DNA of 9,631 nucleotides from assembly GCA_023256455.1 (NCBI GenBank), contig JAGDXN010000027.1, positions 1,751-11,381 on the forward strand. The letters are read 5' to 3'. Positions 1 through 6,102 of the stretch are shown piece after piece; position 1 is the first letter of the stretch, and every line of letters starts with the position of its first letter. Below the pieces are notes generated by a model that saw nothing but the letters and a program-made list of their open reading frames with translations, made no database searches and was not told the DNA's origin. The DNA comes from Cuniculiplasma sp. Lineage in GTDB: Archaea > Thermoplasmatota > Thermoplasmata > Thermoplasmatales > Thermoplasmataceae. Made by a program: the position numbers and the translations under genes.

Positions 1-1
1 A

Positions 2-511
2 ATTACAGGCATTGATAAAATTGTGCCAGCACTTCCGGATGCACTGGACGAAGTAATGGTTCAATCTGCAAATGCAGGATTATTTCCACCAACTTACATA
101 AATGTAACATCAGGCCCAAGCTCAACTGCAGACATAGAAATGAAAAGGGTATCACCGGCAACGGGACCAAAAAACTTTTACCTTGTCCTTCTGGACGACG
201 GGAGATTGGAGGCGAGCAGGGATGATGAATTGAAGGAAGCATTGCTTTGCATTAAATGCGGAAGATGCTATTTCTCATGCCCTGTCTACAATTCCATAGG
301 ACCGGAATGGATATCCAGGGAATCGCCATATGGAGGTCCAACAGGTGTAATGTGGAATTACATCACTAACGGAGACCCATGGCCATCCATGTACTGCGTC
401 CATTCGGGAGGATGTGGGGTAGTTTGTCCTATGAAGATAGACATACCGAAGGTAATATCTTCCATAAAGGCCAGGGCAACAAAGGGTATTGTGAATAGTG
501 AGAAGAAATAG
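2..511 (+). CDS. LutB-like LUD-domain iron-sulfur protein, C-terminal part (5' end outside window)
   Basis: The reading frame is open from base 2, so this is the last 169 residues of a longer protein; the GTG at 23 lies inside the conserved LUD domain and is not a credible start. The visible part begins in the LUD domain (GIDKIVP, then GPSSTADIE and GPKNFYLVLLD). It continues into a ferredoxin-like module with CIKCGRCYFSCP (Cys codons at 248, 257, 266, 278), which binds a [4Fe-4S] cluster, and then CVHSGGCGVVCP (Cys at 395, 413, 425). Relatives such as LutB/YkgF have four Cys in the second motif; here the second position is Ser (codon 404). The protein ends only 27 residues after that motif, shorter than bacterial LutB, which carries a further C-terminal extension. 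LutB acts with LutA and LutC in lactate oxidation to pyruvate in the cytoplasm. Archaeal homologues may serve other 2-hydroxy acids, so the substrate is not shown here. The family assignment is strong; the lactate role is inferred. Confidence 0.85.
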   Translation: MTGIDKIVPALPDALDEVMVQSANAGLFPPTYINVTSGPSSTADIEMKRVSPATGPKNFYLVLLDDGRLEASRDDELKEALLCIKCGRCYFSCPVYNSIGPEWISRESPYGGPTGVMWNYITNGDPWPSMYCVHSGGCGVVCPMKIDIPKVISSIKARATKGIVNSEKK

Positions 512-534
512 GGTAAAACAGTTTTCATATTAGG

Positions 535-550
535 CAAATATTATATCTTA
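535..550 (+). promoter_or_regulatory. Possible TATA element for the MFS operon
   Basis: The 67-base gap between the LutB-like stop and the MFS start contains the AT-rich run AAATATTATATC about 32-40 bases before the ATG at 580. This is a reasonable place for an archaeal TATA box giving a very short leader. No Shine-Dalgarno sequence precedes the ATG, which fits leaderless or near-leaderless translation. AT-rich DNA gives such matches often, so this is tentative. Confidence 0.35.
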
Positions 551-579
551 CCCTAACATATTTTCCCCAGAATAATTTC

Positions 580-1836
580 ATGATATATACAAAGAGAAGT
601 GGGAAATTCATCACACTCATGAATACTGTGCATATGGGAACCAACTATGCCTGGATTGCATTTGAAACACTCATAATCCCTACCCAGATAGAAATCAGCG
701 CAAACTCAAACACTCTCTCCGTTGGTATAATTGCCGCCATAGGAATCAGCATTGGTGTCCTGGTAAGCCTTTTTTCTGGAACAGTAAGTGACCATTTCAG
801 TTTTCTATGGGGGAGGAGGGGCCCATACATTCTTTTTGGAAGCGCCTTTGCATCAATTTCAATTATTATCGATTTGCTTATTCAAAACTCTTTCATCGGA
901 ATACTCGCCGGGTATATTCTGATCCAGACTGGAACCAACGTGTCCTCAGGTGCATATCAGCCACTCTTCAGGGATCTCATTAAGGAAGACCAGCGGGGGT
1001 TTGCAACTGGCATCAACGGCGTATTTACCCTTCTTGGAAATGCCTTTGGCCTTGGCATATCAGGTTATCTCATATCCATAAAATTTTATGAATTAAGCTT
1101 TATTGTGATGGCAGTGGTTTTATTTGCAACTGCAGTTGTAACTACGCTGACAATTAGACATGATGATATGCCTCAGATATTTATAAAGCATGGCACCAGA
1201 AGCAGAGGACAGCCCATTATTGAATCCCTGAGAATAGATGGGAAATTTGCATCCCTTGTTATTGCATCCTTCACATTTTTTCTCGGCCTGAGCGGATTGA
1301 GCTTCTTCGAAATGTACTATTTCAAGTATGTCTTATTGGCTCAAAATCCAGCCTATCTTGTTACCATTTCCGGAATATTTGTGCTTCTATTTTCAGCCGC
1401 AGGAACAGCAGTATTTGGGATCCTTTCCGATAAGGTTGGAAGATTGAAAATATTGTTTTTTTCCTCTCTCATATCAGGCATAGGCATGGCAATGATACCC
1501 CTGTACCTCAATCTTATTTATTTTATATTTCTTGGAACAATCATTGGTCTCGGCTATGGAATTTTTTTCAGTGTATCGAAGGCCCTTGCAAGCGATATGT
1601 CCCCCATAGACAGAGCAGGAAAATACATGGCAATATACAATATATCTGTTGGAGGTTCAGCAGCGGCTTCCCCTTTCCTGTTTGGCCTTATCCTTAACTA
1701 CTATGGCCATAACTATGTTACTGGATTTACGGTGATGTTTGAAACAGCAGCTCTCTTTTATATGGTGTCAATCTTCCTTCTGATTCCCTTGAGAAGACCA
1801 AAGACAGGGGATTATATTTTGCCATCAGTGAATTGA
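580..1836 (+). CDS. MFS transporter, GPH/sucrose-transporter-like (first of tandem pair)
   Basis: A 418-residue polytopic membrane protein, the usual length for a 12-TM major facilitator, with hydrophobic segments throughout. The loop after TM2 reads SDHFSFLWGRRGPY (residues 70-83; W77, G78, R79, R80), which resembles the S/GDR...WGRRRP loop of the GPH and SLC45/sucrose transporter branch. The opening GTNYAWIAFETLI and the DLIKEDQRG stretch fit the same branch. The matching loop in the second half, GILSDKVGRLKIL (residues 280-292; D284, G287, R288), is a good MFS motif A. The ATG at 580 is chosen because the N-terminal length before GTNY matches the downstream paralogue; there is no SD. It is probably a cation- or proton-coupled importer of a sugar or other small organic solute in the cytoplasmic membrane. 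The substrate cannot be read from sequence. It is followed after 18 bases by its paralogue, suggesting co-transcription. Confidence 0.85.
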   Translation: MIYTKRSGKFITLMNTVHMGTNYAWIAFETLIIPTQIEISANSNTLSVGIIAAIGISIGVLVSLFSGTVSDHFSFLWGRRGPYILFGSAFASISIIIDLLIQNSFIGILAGYILIQTGTNVSSGAYQPLFRDLIKEDQRGFATGINGVFTLLGNAFGLGISGYLISIKFYELSFIVMAVVLFATAVVTTLTIRHDDMPQIFIKHGTRSRGQPIIESLRIDGKFASLVIASFTFFLGLSGLSFFEMYYFKYVLLAQNPAYLVTISGIFVLLFSAAGTAVFGILSDKVGRLKILFFSSLISGIGMAMIPLYLNLIYFIFLGTIIGLGYGIFFSVSKALASDMSPIDRAGKYMAIYNISVGGSAAASPFLFGLILNYYGHNYVTGFTVMFETAALFYMVSIFLLIPLRRPKTGDYILPSVN

Positions 1837-1843
1837 TTGTTAA

Positions 1844-1850
1844 AAGGTGA
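1844..1850 (+). promoter_or_regulatory. Shine-Dalgarno sequence deciding the second MFS start
   Basis: AAGGTGA lies 4 bases before the ATG at 1855 and matches the anti-SD of archaeal 16S rRNA. It supports ATG 1855 over the in-frame TTG at 1837, which directly abuts the previous stop codon and has no ribosome-binding sequence. Confidence 0.7.
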
Positions 1851-1854
1851 AGAG

Positions 1855-3075
1855 ATGAAAAACGGAAATAATAATGGAATAAAATCACTTTTCGGATTTA
1901 ATTCCATATATCTTGGCACAAACTATCTGTGGATATCCTTTGAAACACTTATACTTCCCCTTGAGGTGGAGAATGCGGTTCCCTTCATCTATTCAGGTCT
2001 TTATTTGGGAATTGCCGCTTTCATCGGGGGACTTTCGGCCATTGCCGGCAACATAGCTTCAGGGGTTGTTGGGGATCACCTGCACATGCAAGGCGCACGG
2101 AGAAGTGTTATAGTTCTATTCGGATCGTTTATGTCCATTACAGGAATCTTACTGAGTATACCATTCTACAGAATATATACGGGAATAGTGATTTCTTTCT
2201 CACTTCTGCAGTTTTTCTCCAATGTTGCTATCGGCTCAACCCAGCCTTTACTCACGGAAACGGTTGAAAGGGAAAAAAGAGGAATATCCTCTGGGATCAA
2301 TGGATTATATACGTTGATAGGGTCAGCTGCTGGCTTTGGAATCACATCCTTTTCCCTGACTAATTTTCCCTTTTCTATTTCATTAATCCTCATTGCCATA
2401 GCAATGATGGCAACAGGTTCCCTGTCCTTTATATCAGTAATCAAGAGAAAGAAAATTTCTGTAAGGATTAAGGATCAAGAGGAAAAAATTCAGCAAATTG
2501 AAAATAATGAGAAAAGGTTGAAAATTCTTACGGCCGGAAGTCTATTTGTTTTTATGGGAATAATGGGTCTGACTTACTTTGAGTTTTACTTTTTTAAAGT
2601 GATGCTGAATGTTAGTAACCCTGAAATTCTCATAGGAATTGCCGGTATTTTAATACTGATATTATCATCGGCATCTTCCATAGTCGTGGGCAGATATTCA
2701 GACAGGATAGGCAGAATGAGGATTTTAATCATATCTGCAACTGTTTCTGCCGTTCCAACCTTCATGATTCCATATTTCAGATCATACGATCTTTTTCTTG
2801 TTTTGGGTGGCATATTGGGCGCATCCTATGGAAGTTATTACAGTGTTTCCATAGCACTGGCAGGTGATCTGGCAAATGCAAAAAAGGCAGGAACACACCT
2901 TTCAATTTTCAATCTTTCTCTATCGGGTGCTTCGACCATATCTCCCCTCATATATGGATTGATCCTTTACCTTTTCAGGAACCACCAGATTCTTTCCTTC
3001 CACATACTCTTTTCAACCAGTTCTATCTTTTATCTTGCTGGCGGCCTAATCCTTTATCTTCTTTACAGGAAATAA
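1855..3075 (+). CDS. MFS transporter, paralogue of the upstream gene (second of tandem pair)
   Basis: A 406-residue polytopic membrane protein that aligns with the preceding gene along its whole length: GTNYLWISFETLILP, GSTQPLLTETVEREKRG, GINGLYTLIG, then a second-half motif A GRYSDRIGRMRIL (residues 279-291; D283, G286, R287), and a similar YGLIL C-terminal region. The first-half loop GDHLHMQGARR (D74, G80, A81, R82, R83) has lost the Trp-Gly pair seen in its sister. The cytoplasmic linker between the halves (about residues 200-222) is highly charged and longer than in the sister. ATG 1855 is chosen for its SD; TTG 1837 would add six residues. The stop codon TAA is followed at once by TAG. 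It is likely a secondary transporter in the same operon as its sister, perhaps with a different substrate or partnering it; both ideas are inference. Duplication is evident, but the divergence shows it is old. Confidence 0.84.
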   Translation: MKNGNNNGIKSLFGFNSIYLGTNYLWISFETLILPLEVENAVPFIYSGLYLGIAAFIGGLSAIAGNIASGVVGDHLHMQGARRSVIVLFGSFMSITGILLSIPFYRIYTGIVISFSLLQFFSNVAIGSTQPLLTETVEREKRGISSGINGLYTLIGSAAGFGITSFSLTNFPFSISLILIAIAMMATGSLSFISVIKRKKISVRIKDQEEKIQQIENNEKRLKILTAGSLFVFMGIMGLTYFEFYFFKVMLNVSNPEILIGIAGILILILSSASSIVVGRYSDRIGRMRILIISATVSAVPTFMIPYFRSYDLFLVLGGILGASYGSYYSVSIALAGDLANAKKAGTHLSIFNLSLSGASTISPLIYGLILYLFRNHQILSFHILFSTSSIFYLAGGLILYLLYRK

Positions 3076-3146
3076 TAGGAGAAAAAATTCACATGCAAAC
3101 ATTGAGGATTTCTCTTTTTTACCATATTCTGTAAATTTCTCCTATT
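3074..3146 (+). terminator. Inverted repeat and T-tract after the MFS operon; putative terminator
   Basis: AATAGGAGAAA (3074-3084) and its exact reverse complement TTTCTCCTATT (3136-3146) flank a 51-base loop that contains the T-rich run TCTCTTTTTT (3111-3120). Archaeal termination depends mainly on T-rich tracts, so the T6 run is the likely release point. The long-loop stem may protect the mRNA 3' end or may be fortuitous. Confidence 0.45.
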
Positions 3147-3541
3147 CTCTCTTCATAAGCACTTAAGATTGATTAAATATTCTCTCCCTGGTCACTTAAT
3201 TATTCTTCTTATTCAAAATTTTTTTAAAATCTATTAAATGACTGACTTACTTCTACATACATAGATTTTCCCCAAATTGTCATATTTTAAGCAAAGCATT
3301 GTAATGTCAGGTTAAGCCACTTAGATTTGACTGAAATTACTACACTTCTGGAAAACACTACTTAATTTTAAACAATAATTTATGTTTTCATAAGCCTTCA
3401 AATATTATAGCCGGAAATCCAATAAGTTTTAGTTTAAAACCCATAGTGTTCGTGAATTTCTGTAATTTTAAAAAGATCCTTTAAATTCCTTAATTCTCTA
3501 CCATCTTAATGTATCTTCTCCCTCTTATCCTTTCTAGGGTT
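3147..3541. other. Gene-free AT-rich stretch
   Basis: Neither strand shows a convincing coding sequence, tRNA or CRISPR array here. The sequence is AT-rich with frequent stops on both strands. The right part (about 3444-3541) probably once belonged to the IS element whose transposase remnant starts at 3542, but no transposase homology can be followed there. Confidence 0.5.
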
Positions 3542-3971
3542 TTGTCCCATTATCTTTACATTCCCTGTGGATACTCGCTGTATTTAGGCTTTAAGGATGA
3601 CGGAATCCATGGCCTTCCTGACCTGAGTACTGATCGAACACCATGGTCTCAAGGGAAAACACCCTTATTTGCTGTTTCTTAAGTTCCAGTTCACCGTTGA
3701 CAGTCTTTAATATCCATTTTATCTATCCGTTTCTGTACCCTTAACTTTCTTCTCTCCTCTCATACGGATAGGATGAGAACAGGATCCCTGCCTCTTCATC
3801 CAATACCTTATTGAGGAATCATTTTATCAACTCTTTCATTTTTTCCTTGCTGTCCTTCATGAAAATTCTTAATATCTCTTTCATCACATCTAACTGGTCC
3901 CTCATATTTTAACTTGCTCCAATCTGAATTATAGAGGATATTTTTATTTTTACATCTAATTCAGTACACTA
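3444..3971 (-). mobile_element. Possible limits of a decayed, internally deleted IS256-type element
   Basis: TAGTGTTCGTGAAT (3444-3457) and the reverse complement of 3959-3971 (TAGTGTACTGAAT) are similar: they share TAGTGT and TGAAT, separated by three and two bases. They lie outside the transposase remnant in the orientation expected of terminal inverted repeats. The enclosed 528 bases are much shorter than a full IS256-family element (about 1.3 kb), which would mean the transposase C-terminal two thirds was deleted. The repeat is short and imperfect, so the limits are a hypothesis. Confidence 0.3.
3542..3905 (-). pseudogene. IS256/Mutator-family transposase, N-terminal remnant
   Basis: Reading the minus strand down from an ATG at 3905-3903 gives one frame recognisable as the N-terminus of an IS256-type transposase: KEKMKELIK, FLNKVLDEEAG, YERREES, GYRNG, then ILKTVNGELELKKQQIR, and FSLETMVFDQYS. 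These follow the family pattern of helical N-terminus, NGY, then LKT..GxIELKVPR, then F.RY. The frame is broken by stops at 3821-3819, 3743-3741, 3725-3723 and 3593-3591. Near 3604 homology moves to another frame, giving SVILKA, a stop at 3586-3584, and IQRVSTGNVKIMGQ, which matches the family VILKAYIxGVSTRKV block. The catalytic DDE region is absent. It is dead and cannot make transposase. The remnant shows past IS activity beside the glycosyltransferase locus. Family identity is from remembered motifs, not a search. Confidence 0.8.
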
Positions 3972-4100
3972 CCCATATTTCTCCTTATTTTGTCAATCTT
4001 GACGAAAATTTATTCAGGATCATCCTCTTCTTTTCAAATCTTTAGTCAAGTTAAAAATTCTAAAATCAATGTGTTCGTTATACTATTTATATTCTTTGCT
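3972..4100. other. Gene-free AT-rich spacer before the glycosyltransferase promoter
   Basis: No open frame, RNA gene or clear repeat is visible on either strand. It separates the transposase remnant from the TATA element at about 4103. It may carry upstream regulatory sites, but none can be named. Confidence 0.4.
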
Positions 4101-4102
4101 AA

Positions 4103-4112
4103 CTTATAAATA
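4103..4112 (+). promoter_or_regulatory. TATA box of the DPM-like glycosyltransferase gene
   Basis: CTTATAAATA closely matches the archaeal TATA consensus and is centred about 40 bases before the TTG start. Initiation some 24-27 bases downstream of it would give a leader of about 15 bases, which includes a weak AGGA (4141-4144) just before the start. Confidence 0.6.
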
Positions 4113-4147
4113 GAAACTGTTTAATTGAAAGAAGCAATTCAGGAACA

Positions 4148-4915
4148 TTGATATCTCAAGGACTTTCCATTATAATTCCAGCATACAATGAAGAAAACAG
4201 AATTGAATCTGTTTTAAGAGATTTAAAGGATAATATTACTGGAGTTTATGAAATAATTATCGTGTTTGATGGGAATGACTCGACGCCAGAGGTTGCGAGG
4301 AAAGTCTGCAGTGATTGCAGGATCCTAACCTATAATAGAAGGCTTGGGAAGGGTGGAGCAATAATTGAAGGGATAAATTCAGCCAGGGGGGAGATTATTG
4401 CATACATTGATGCAGATGGCTCAATCCCGGCATCAGAGCTGGAAAGGCTGAAGAAAGAACTGAAAAAAGGAGAATTCGTTGTATCTTCAAGATGGGTAAA
4501 AGATTCTGTTCAGGTTGTCAAGCAGCCACTCAGTAGAGTAATATTAAGCAGGATATTTCACTATTATGTTTTTGCTATATTGAGGCTCCCTGTGAAGGAT
4601 ACTCAGTGCGGATTGAAAATTTTTTACAAAAATGATGCAAGGGAGATTTCAAAGAGAGTAAGGGTGTTTGACTGGACTTTTGACATATCAATGATCTTTC
4701 ACGCAATGAGATTGGGTCTCACGCCAAGAGAAATCGGTATCAGGTGGAAAGATAGCAAGGGTTCAAAACTCAAGATTACAAAAACTGTTCCCCAAATGTT
4801 TCTCACGGTTATTGGAATTTGGGCAAGGGACAGATATGACAAATCCCAGTTTTTCCGCGTTGCACTGGATAAAATAGACAGAAACCTTTTAAATCATTCG
4901 AGAAAGCAGGAATAA
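4148..4915 (+). CDS. Family 2 glycosyltransferase, dolichyl-phosphate mannose/glucose synthase-like
   Basis: A 255-residue GT-A enzyme likely to transfer a hexose from a nucleotide sugar to polyprenyl (dolichyl) phosphate on the cytoplasmic membrane face. Motifs in order: LSIIIPAYNEENRI (6-19), the nucleotide-binding FDGNDST (40-46), RRLGKGGAI (64-72), GEIIAYIDADGS (81-92) with the metal-binding D88-A-D90, SSRW (113-116), DTQCGLK (151-157) and FDWTFDI (174-180). These are typical of the DPM/DPG-synthase group. There is no C-terminal TM pair, so it would be a peripheral membrane enzyme of the single-domain type. TTG is taken as the start because the frame meets a stop at 4100 with no ATG between, and the initiator is then five residues before the first strand. 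Downstream GT-C-like proteins would be natural users of the lipid-linked sugar. Mannose versus glucose cannot be decided. Confidence 0.87.
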   Translation: MISQGLSIIIPAYNEENRIESVLRDLKDNITGVYEIIIVFDGNDSTPEVARKVCSDCRILTYNRRLGKGGAIIEGINSARGEIIAYIDADGSIPASELERLKKELKKGEFVVSSRWVKDSVQVVKQPLSRVILSRIFHYYVFAILRLPVKDTQCGLKIFYKNDAREISKRVRVFDWTFDISMIFHAMRLGLTPREIGIRWKDSKGSKLKITKTVPQMFLTVIGIWARDRYDKSQFFRVALDKIDRNLLNHSRKQE

Positions 4916-4917
4916 TT

Positions 4918-5922
4918 TTATATTCCTCTTGTCTGGACCTTTCTGTAAATGAACTGGACTGTACCAGGCAAATACCTGTGAACCTTGAGAAGAATTCTTA
5001 ACTTCCTGCACTCTTCACATTCAAATTCTCTATAATAGTGATTGAGTTGATATTCCACATCCTTTCTTTCCATTGAAAAATCCCCATAGATGATTGCATT
5101 TGCCTTCATTTTTGTCCTCATCAGGTTGATAATGTGATAATATATTGGATTATTTTCTATTTTTATAGATTCCATTATTTCCATTGTTTTAATTGACATC
5201 CTGGTAAATTGTAGCCTTGATTTGCTGAAACTTTTAGTGTCAGCCTTAATGCCCGTAATACTCACATGCTTTCTATAAAAAGTAATTTTTTTTGTCGATA
5301 TTACTATGGATTTGCCTTCAGCAATTCCTATGAGAAATATTACCTTGTCAAGGCTTTTTACACATTTTCCCACAATGGGAGAATATTTTTTTGCGATTTC
5401 TGAACTTATGGCCATTGAGGAAAGGTACCAGTCAGATCTTTCTCTTAGGATCTCACCGACCATTCCTTTTTCCATTTTCATTATGTCATATTTTTTTTCC
5501 CATCCGTCCTCAACTTTTTGGAAATCAATGGAAAAATAGGTATCATCCTCACCAATTTCTTTAATAGCGTTATGATAAAAGGATATGCCAGAATCATTCA
5601 TGACCCTGTATATTTCCCCAATCTTTTCGGGATGAAACATATCATCGTCATCCAGAAAACACAAATACTTTCCTCTGGCCCTTTCAATTCCAGCCTTAAG
5701 CTTAATGCCTAGTTCGATCTCTGGCCTGAATATGACAATTACATTCCTTTCACTGGCGAATTTCTCAATATCTTCATCATGATAATCCATTACAAGTATA
5801 ATTTCTACATTTATCCCAGCCTTATCTGCTGAAGTTTTCACTGAGGTTATGGCATCTCTTACATATTTCTTTCTCTCGTGATTTGTTATGATTACAGATA
5901 TGGGTAAGTCTTCCTTCTCCAT
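4918..5922 (-). CDS. Family 2 glycosyltransferase (soluble, acceptor unknown)
   Basis: A 334-residue protein with an N-terminal GT-A domain: ISVIITNHERKKYVRDAITSV (8-28), a strand/helix pair around VEIILVMDYHDED, RARGKYLCFLDDDDMFHPEK (81-100) with the metal/nucleotide-sugar DxD inside D91-D94. The remaining 200 residues are mostly helical and charged, with a C-E-E-C pair at 302-305 and no TM segment. It probably adds one sugar to a lipid-linked or protein-linked glycan in the cytoplasm; donor and acceptor are unknown. The ATG at 5922 gives an N-terminus six residues before the first strand, as is normal. The overlapping ATG at 5930 is out of frame. It converges on the DPM-like gene with only two bases between the stop codons, so the two transcripts must overlap or end inside each other. 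It is transcribed divergently from the membrane-protein operon. Confidence 0.85.
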   Translation of the reverse strand: MEKEDLPISVIITNHERKKYVRDAITSVKTSADKAGINVEIILVMDYHDEDIEKFASERNVIVIFRPEIELGIKLKAGIERARGKYLCFLDDDDMFHPEKIGEIYRVMNDSGISFYHNAIKEIGEDDTYFSIDFQKVEDGWEKKYDIMKMEKGMVGEILRERSDWYLSSMAISSEIAKKYSPIVGKCVKSLDKVIFLIGIAEGKSIVISTKKITFYRKHVSITGIKADTKSFSKSRLQFTRMSIKTMEIMESIKIENNPIYYHIINLMRTKMKANAIIYGDFSMERKDVEYQLNHYYREFECEECRKLRILLKVHRYLPGTVQFIYRKVQTRGI

Positions 5923-5948
5923 TTTTTCATCAGTGTATGTGAATTTGA

Positions 5949-5959
5949 GATTTAATTCA
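5949..5959 (-). promoter_or_regulatory. Possible TATA element for the minus-strand glycosyltransferase
   Basis: Read on the minus strand, GAATTAAATCTC lies about 30 bases before the ATG at 5922, which would give a leaderless or few-base-leader transcript. No SD precedes that ATG. The match to the TATA consensus is only moderate. Confidence 0.3.
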
Positions 5960-6043
5960 TTCCCATCCTGTTCTTAATGATGGATCAAATTGATGAAAAA
6001 CTAATTTTTGGCCGATATTCGCTTGATTTTCATAGATATACAA

Positions 6044-6052
6044 CTTTATACA
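6044..6052 (+). promoter_or_regulatory. TATA box of the DUF2079/GT-C operon
   Basis: CTTTATACA lies about 55 bases before the start codon. Initiation about 25 bases downstream would leave a leader of roughly 25-30 bases containing the GGGAG at 6091-6095. Confidence 0.45.
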
Positions 6053-6090
6053 TGAATTTTTATGCAGTGCATCCATGCCACCCTAAACTT

Positions 6091-6095
6091 GGGAG
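6091..6095 (+). promoter_or_regulatory. Shine-Dalgarno GGGAG choosing ATG 6103
   Basis: GGGAG sits 7 bases before ATG 6103 but only 4 before the adjacent in-frame GTG 6100. The spacing and the better codon favour 6103. The two starts differ by a single residue. Confidence 0.65.
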
Positions 6096-6102
6096 ATAAG
6101 TG

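Noticed and set aside
23..511. GTG at 23 as the start of a complete small iron-sulfur protein
   Set aside because: The frame is open to the window edge and the residues before it (GIDKI) belong to the conserved LUD domain, so the gene is cut by the window.
1837..1854. TTG at 1837 as the start of the second MFS transporter
   Set aside because: It lacks an SD, whereas ATG 1855 has AAGGTGA at suitable spacing.
3159..3400. Loosely repeated AAGCACTTAAGATTGA / AAGCCACTTAGATTTGA / CATAAGCCTTCAAAT segments
   Set aside because: The copies are imperfect, irregularly spaced and AT-rich; they do not form a CRISPR array or a convincing repeat family.
3446..4079. GTGTTCGT found at 3446 and again at 4072 as a possible target-site or element-end direct repeat
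   Set aside because: Only 8 bases match, the flanks differ, and the better candidate element ends are in inverted orientation elsewhere.
3076..4147. Possible tRNA, structured RNA or CRISPR in the long intergenic region
   Set aside because: No cloverleaf, T-loop GTTCGAnnC in context, kink-turn pair or regularly spaced repeat was seen on either strand.
4265..4290. Non-canonical FDGNDST in place of DDGSxDxT in the DPM-like enzyme as a sign of inactivity
   Set aside because: DGND variants are, as I recall, common in archaeal DPM-type GT2 proteins, and the DAD metal site and downstream motifs are intact.
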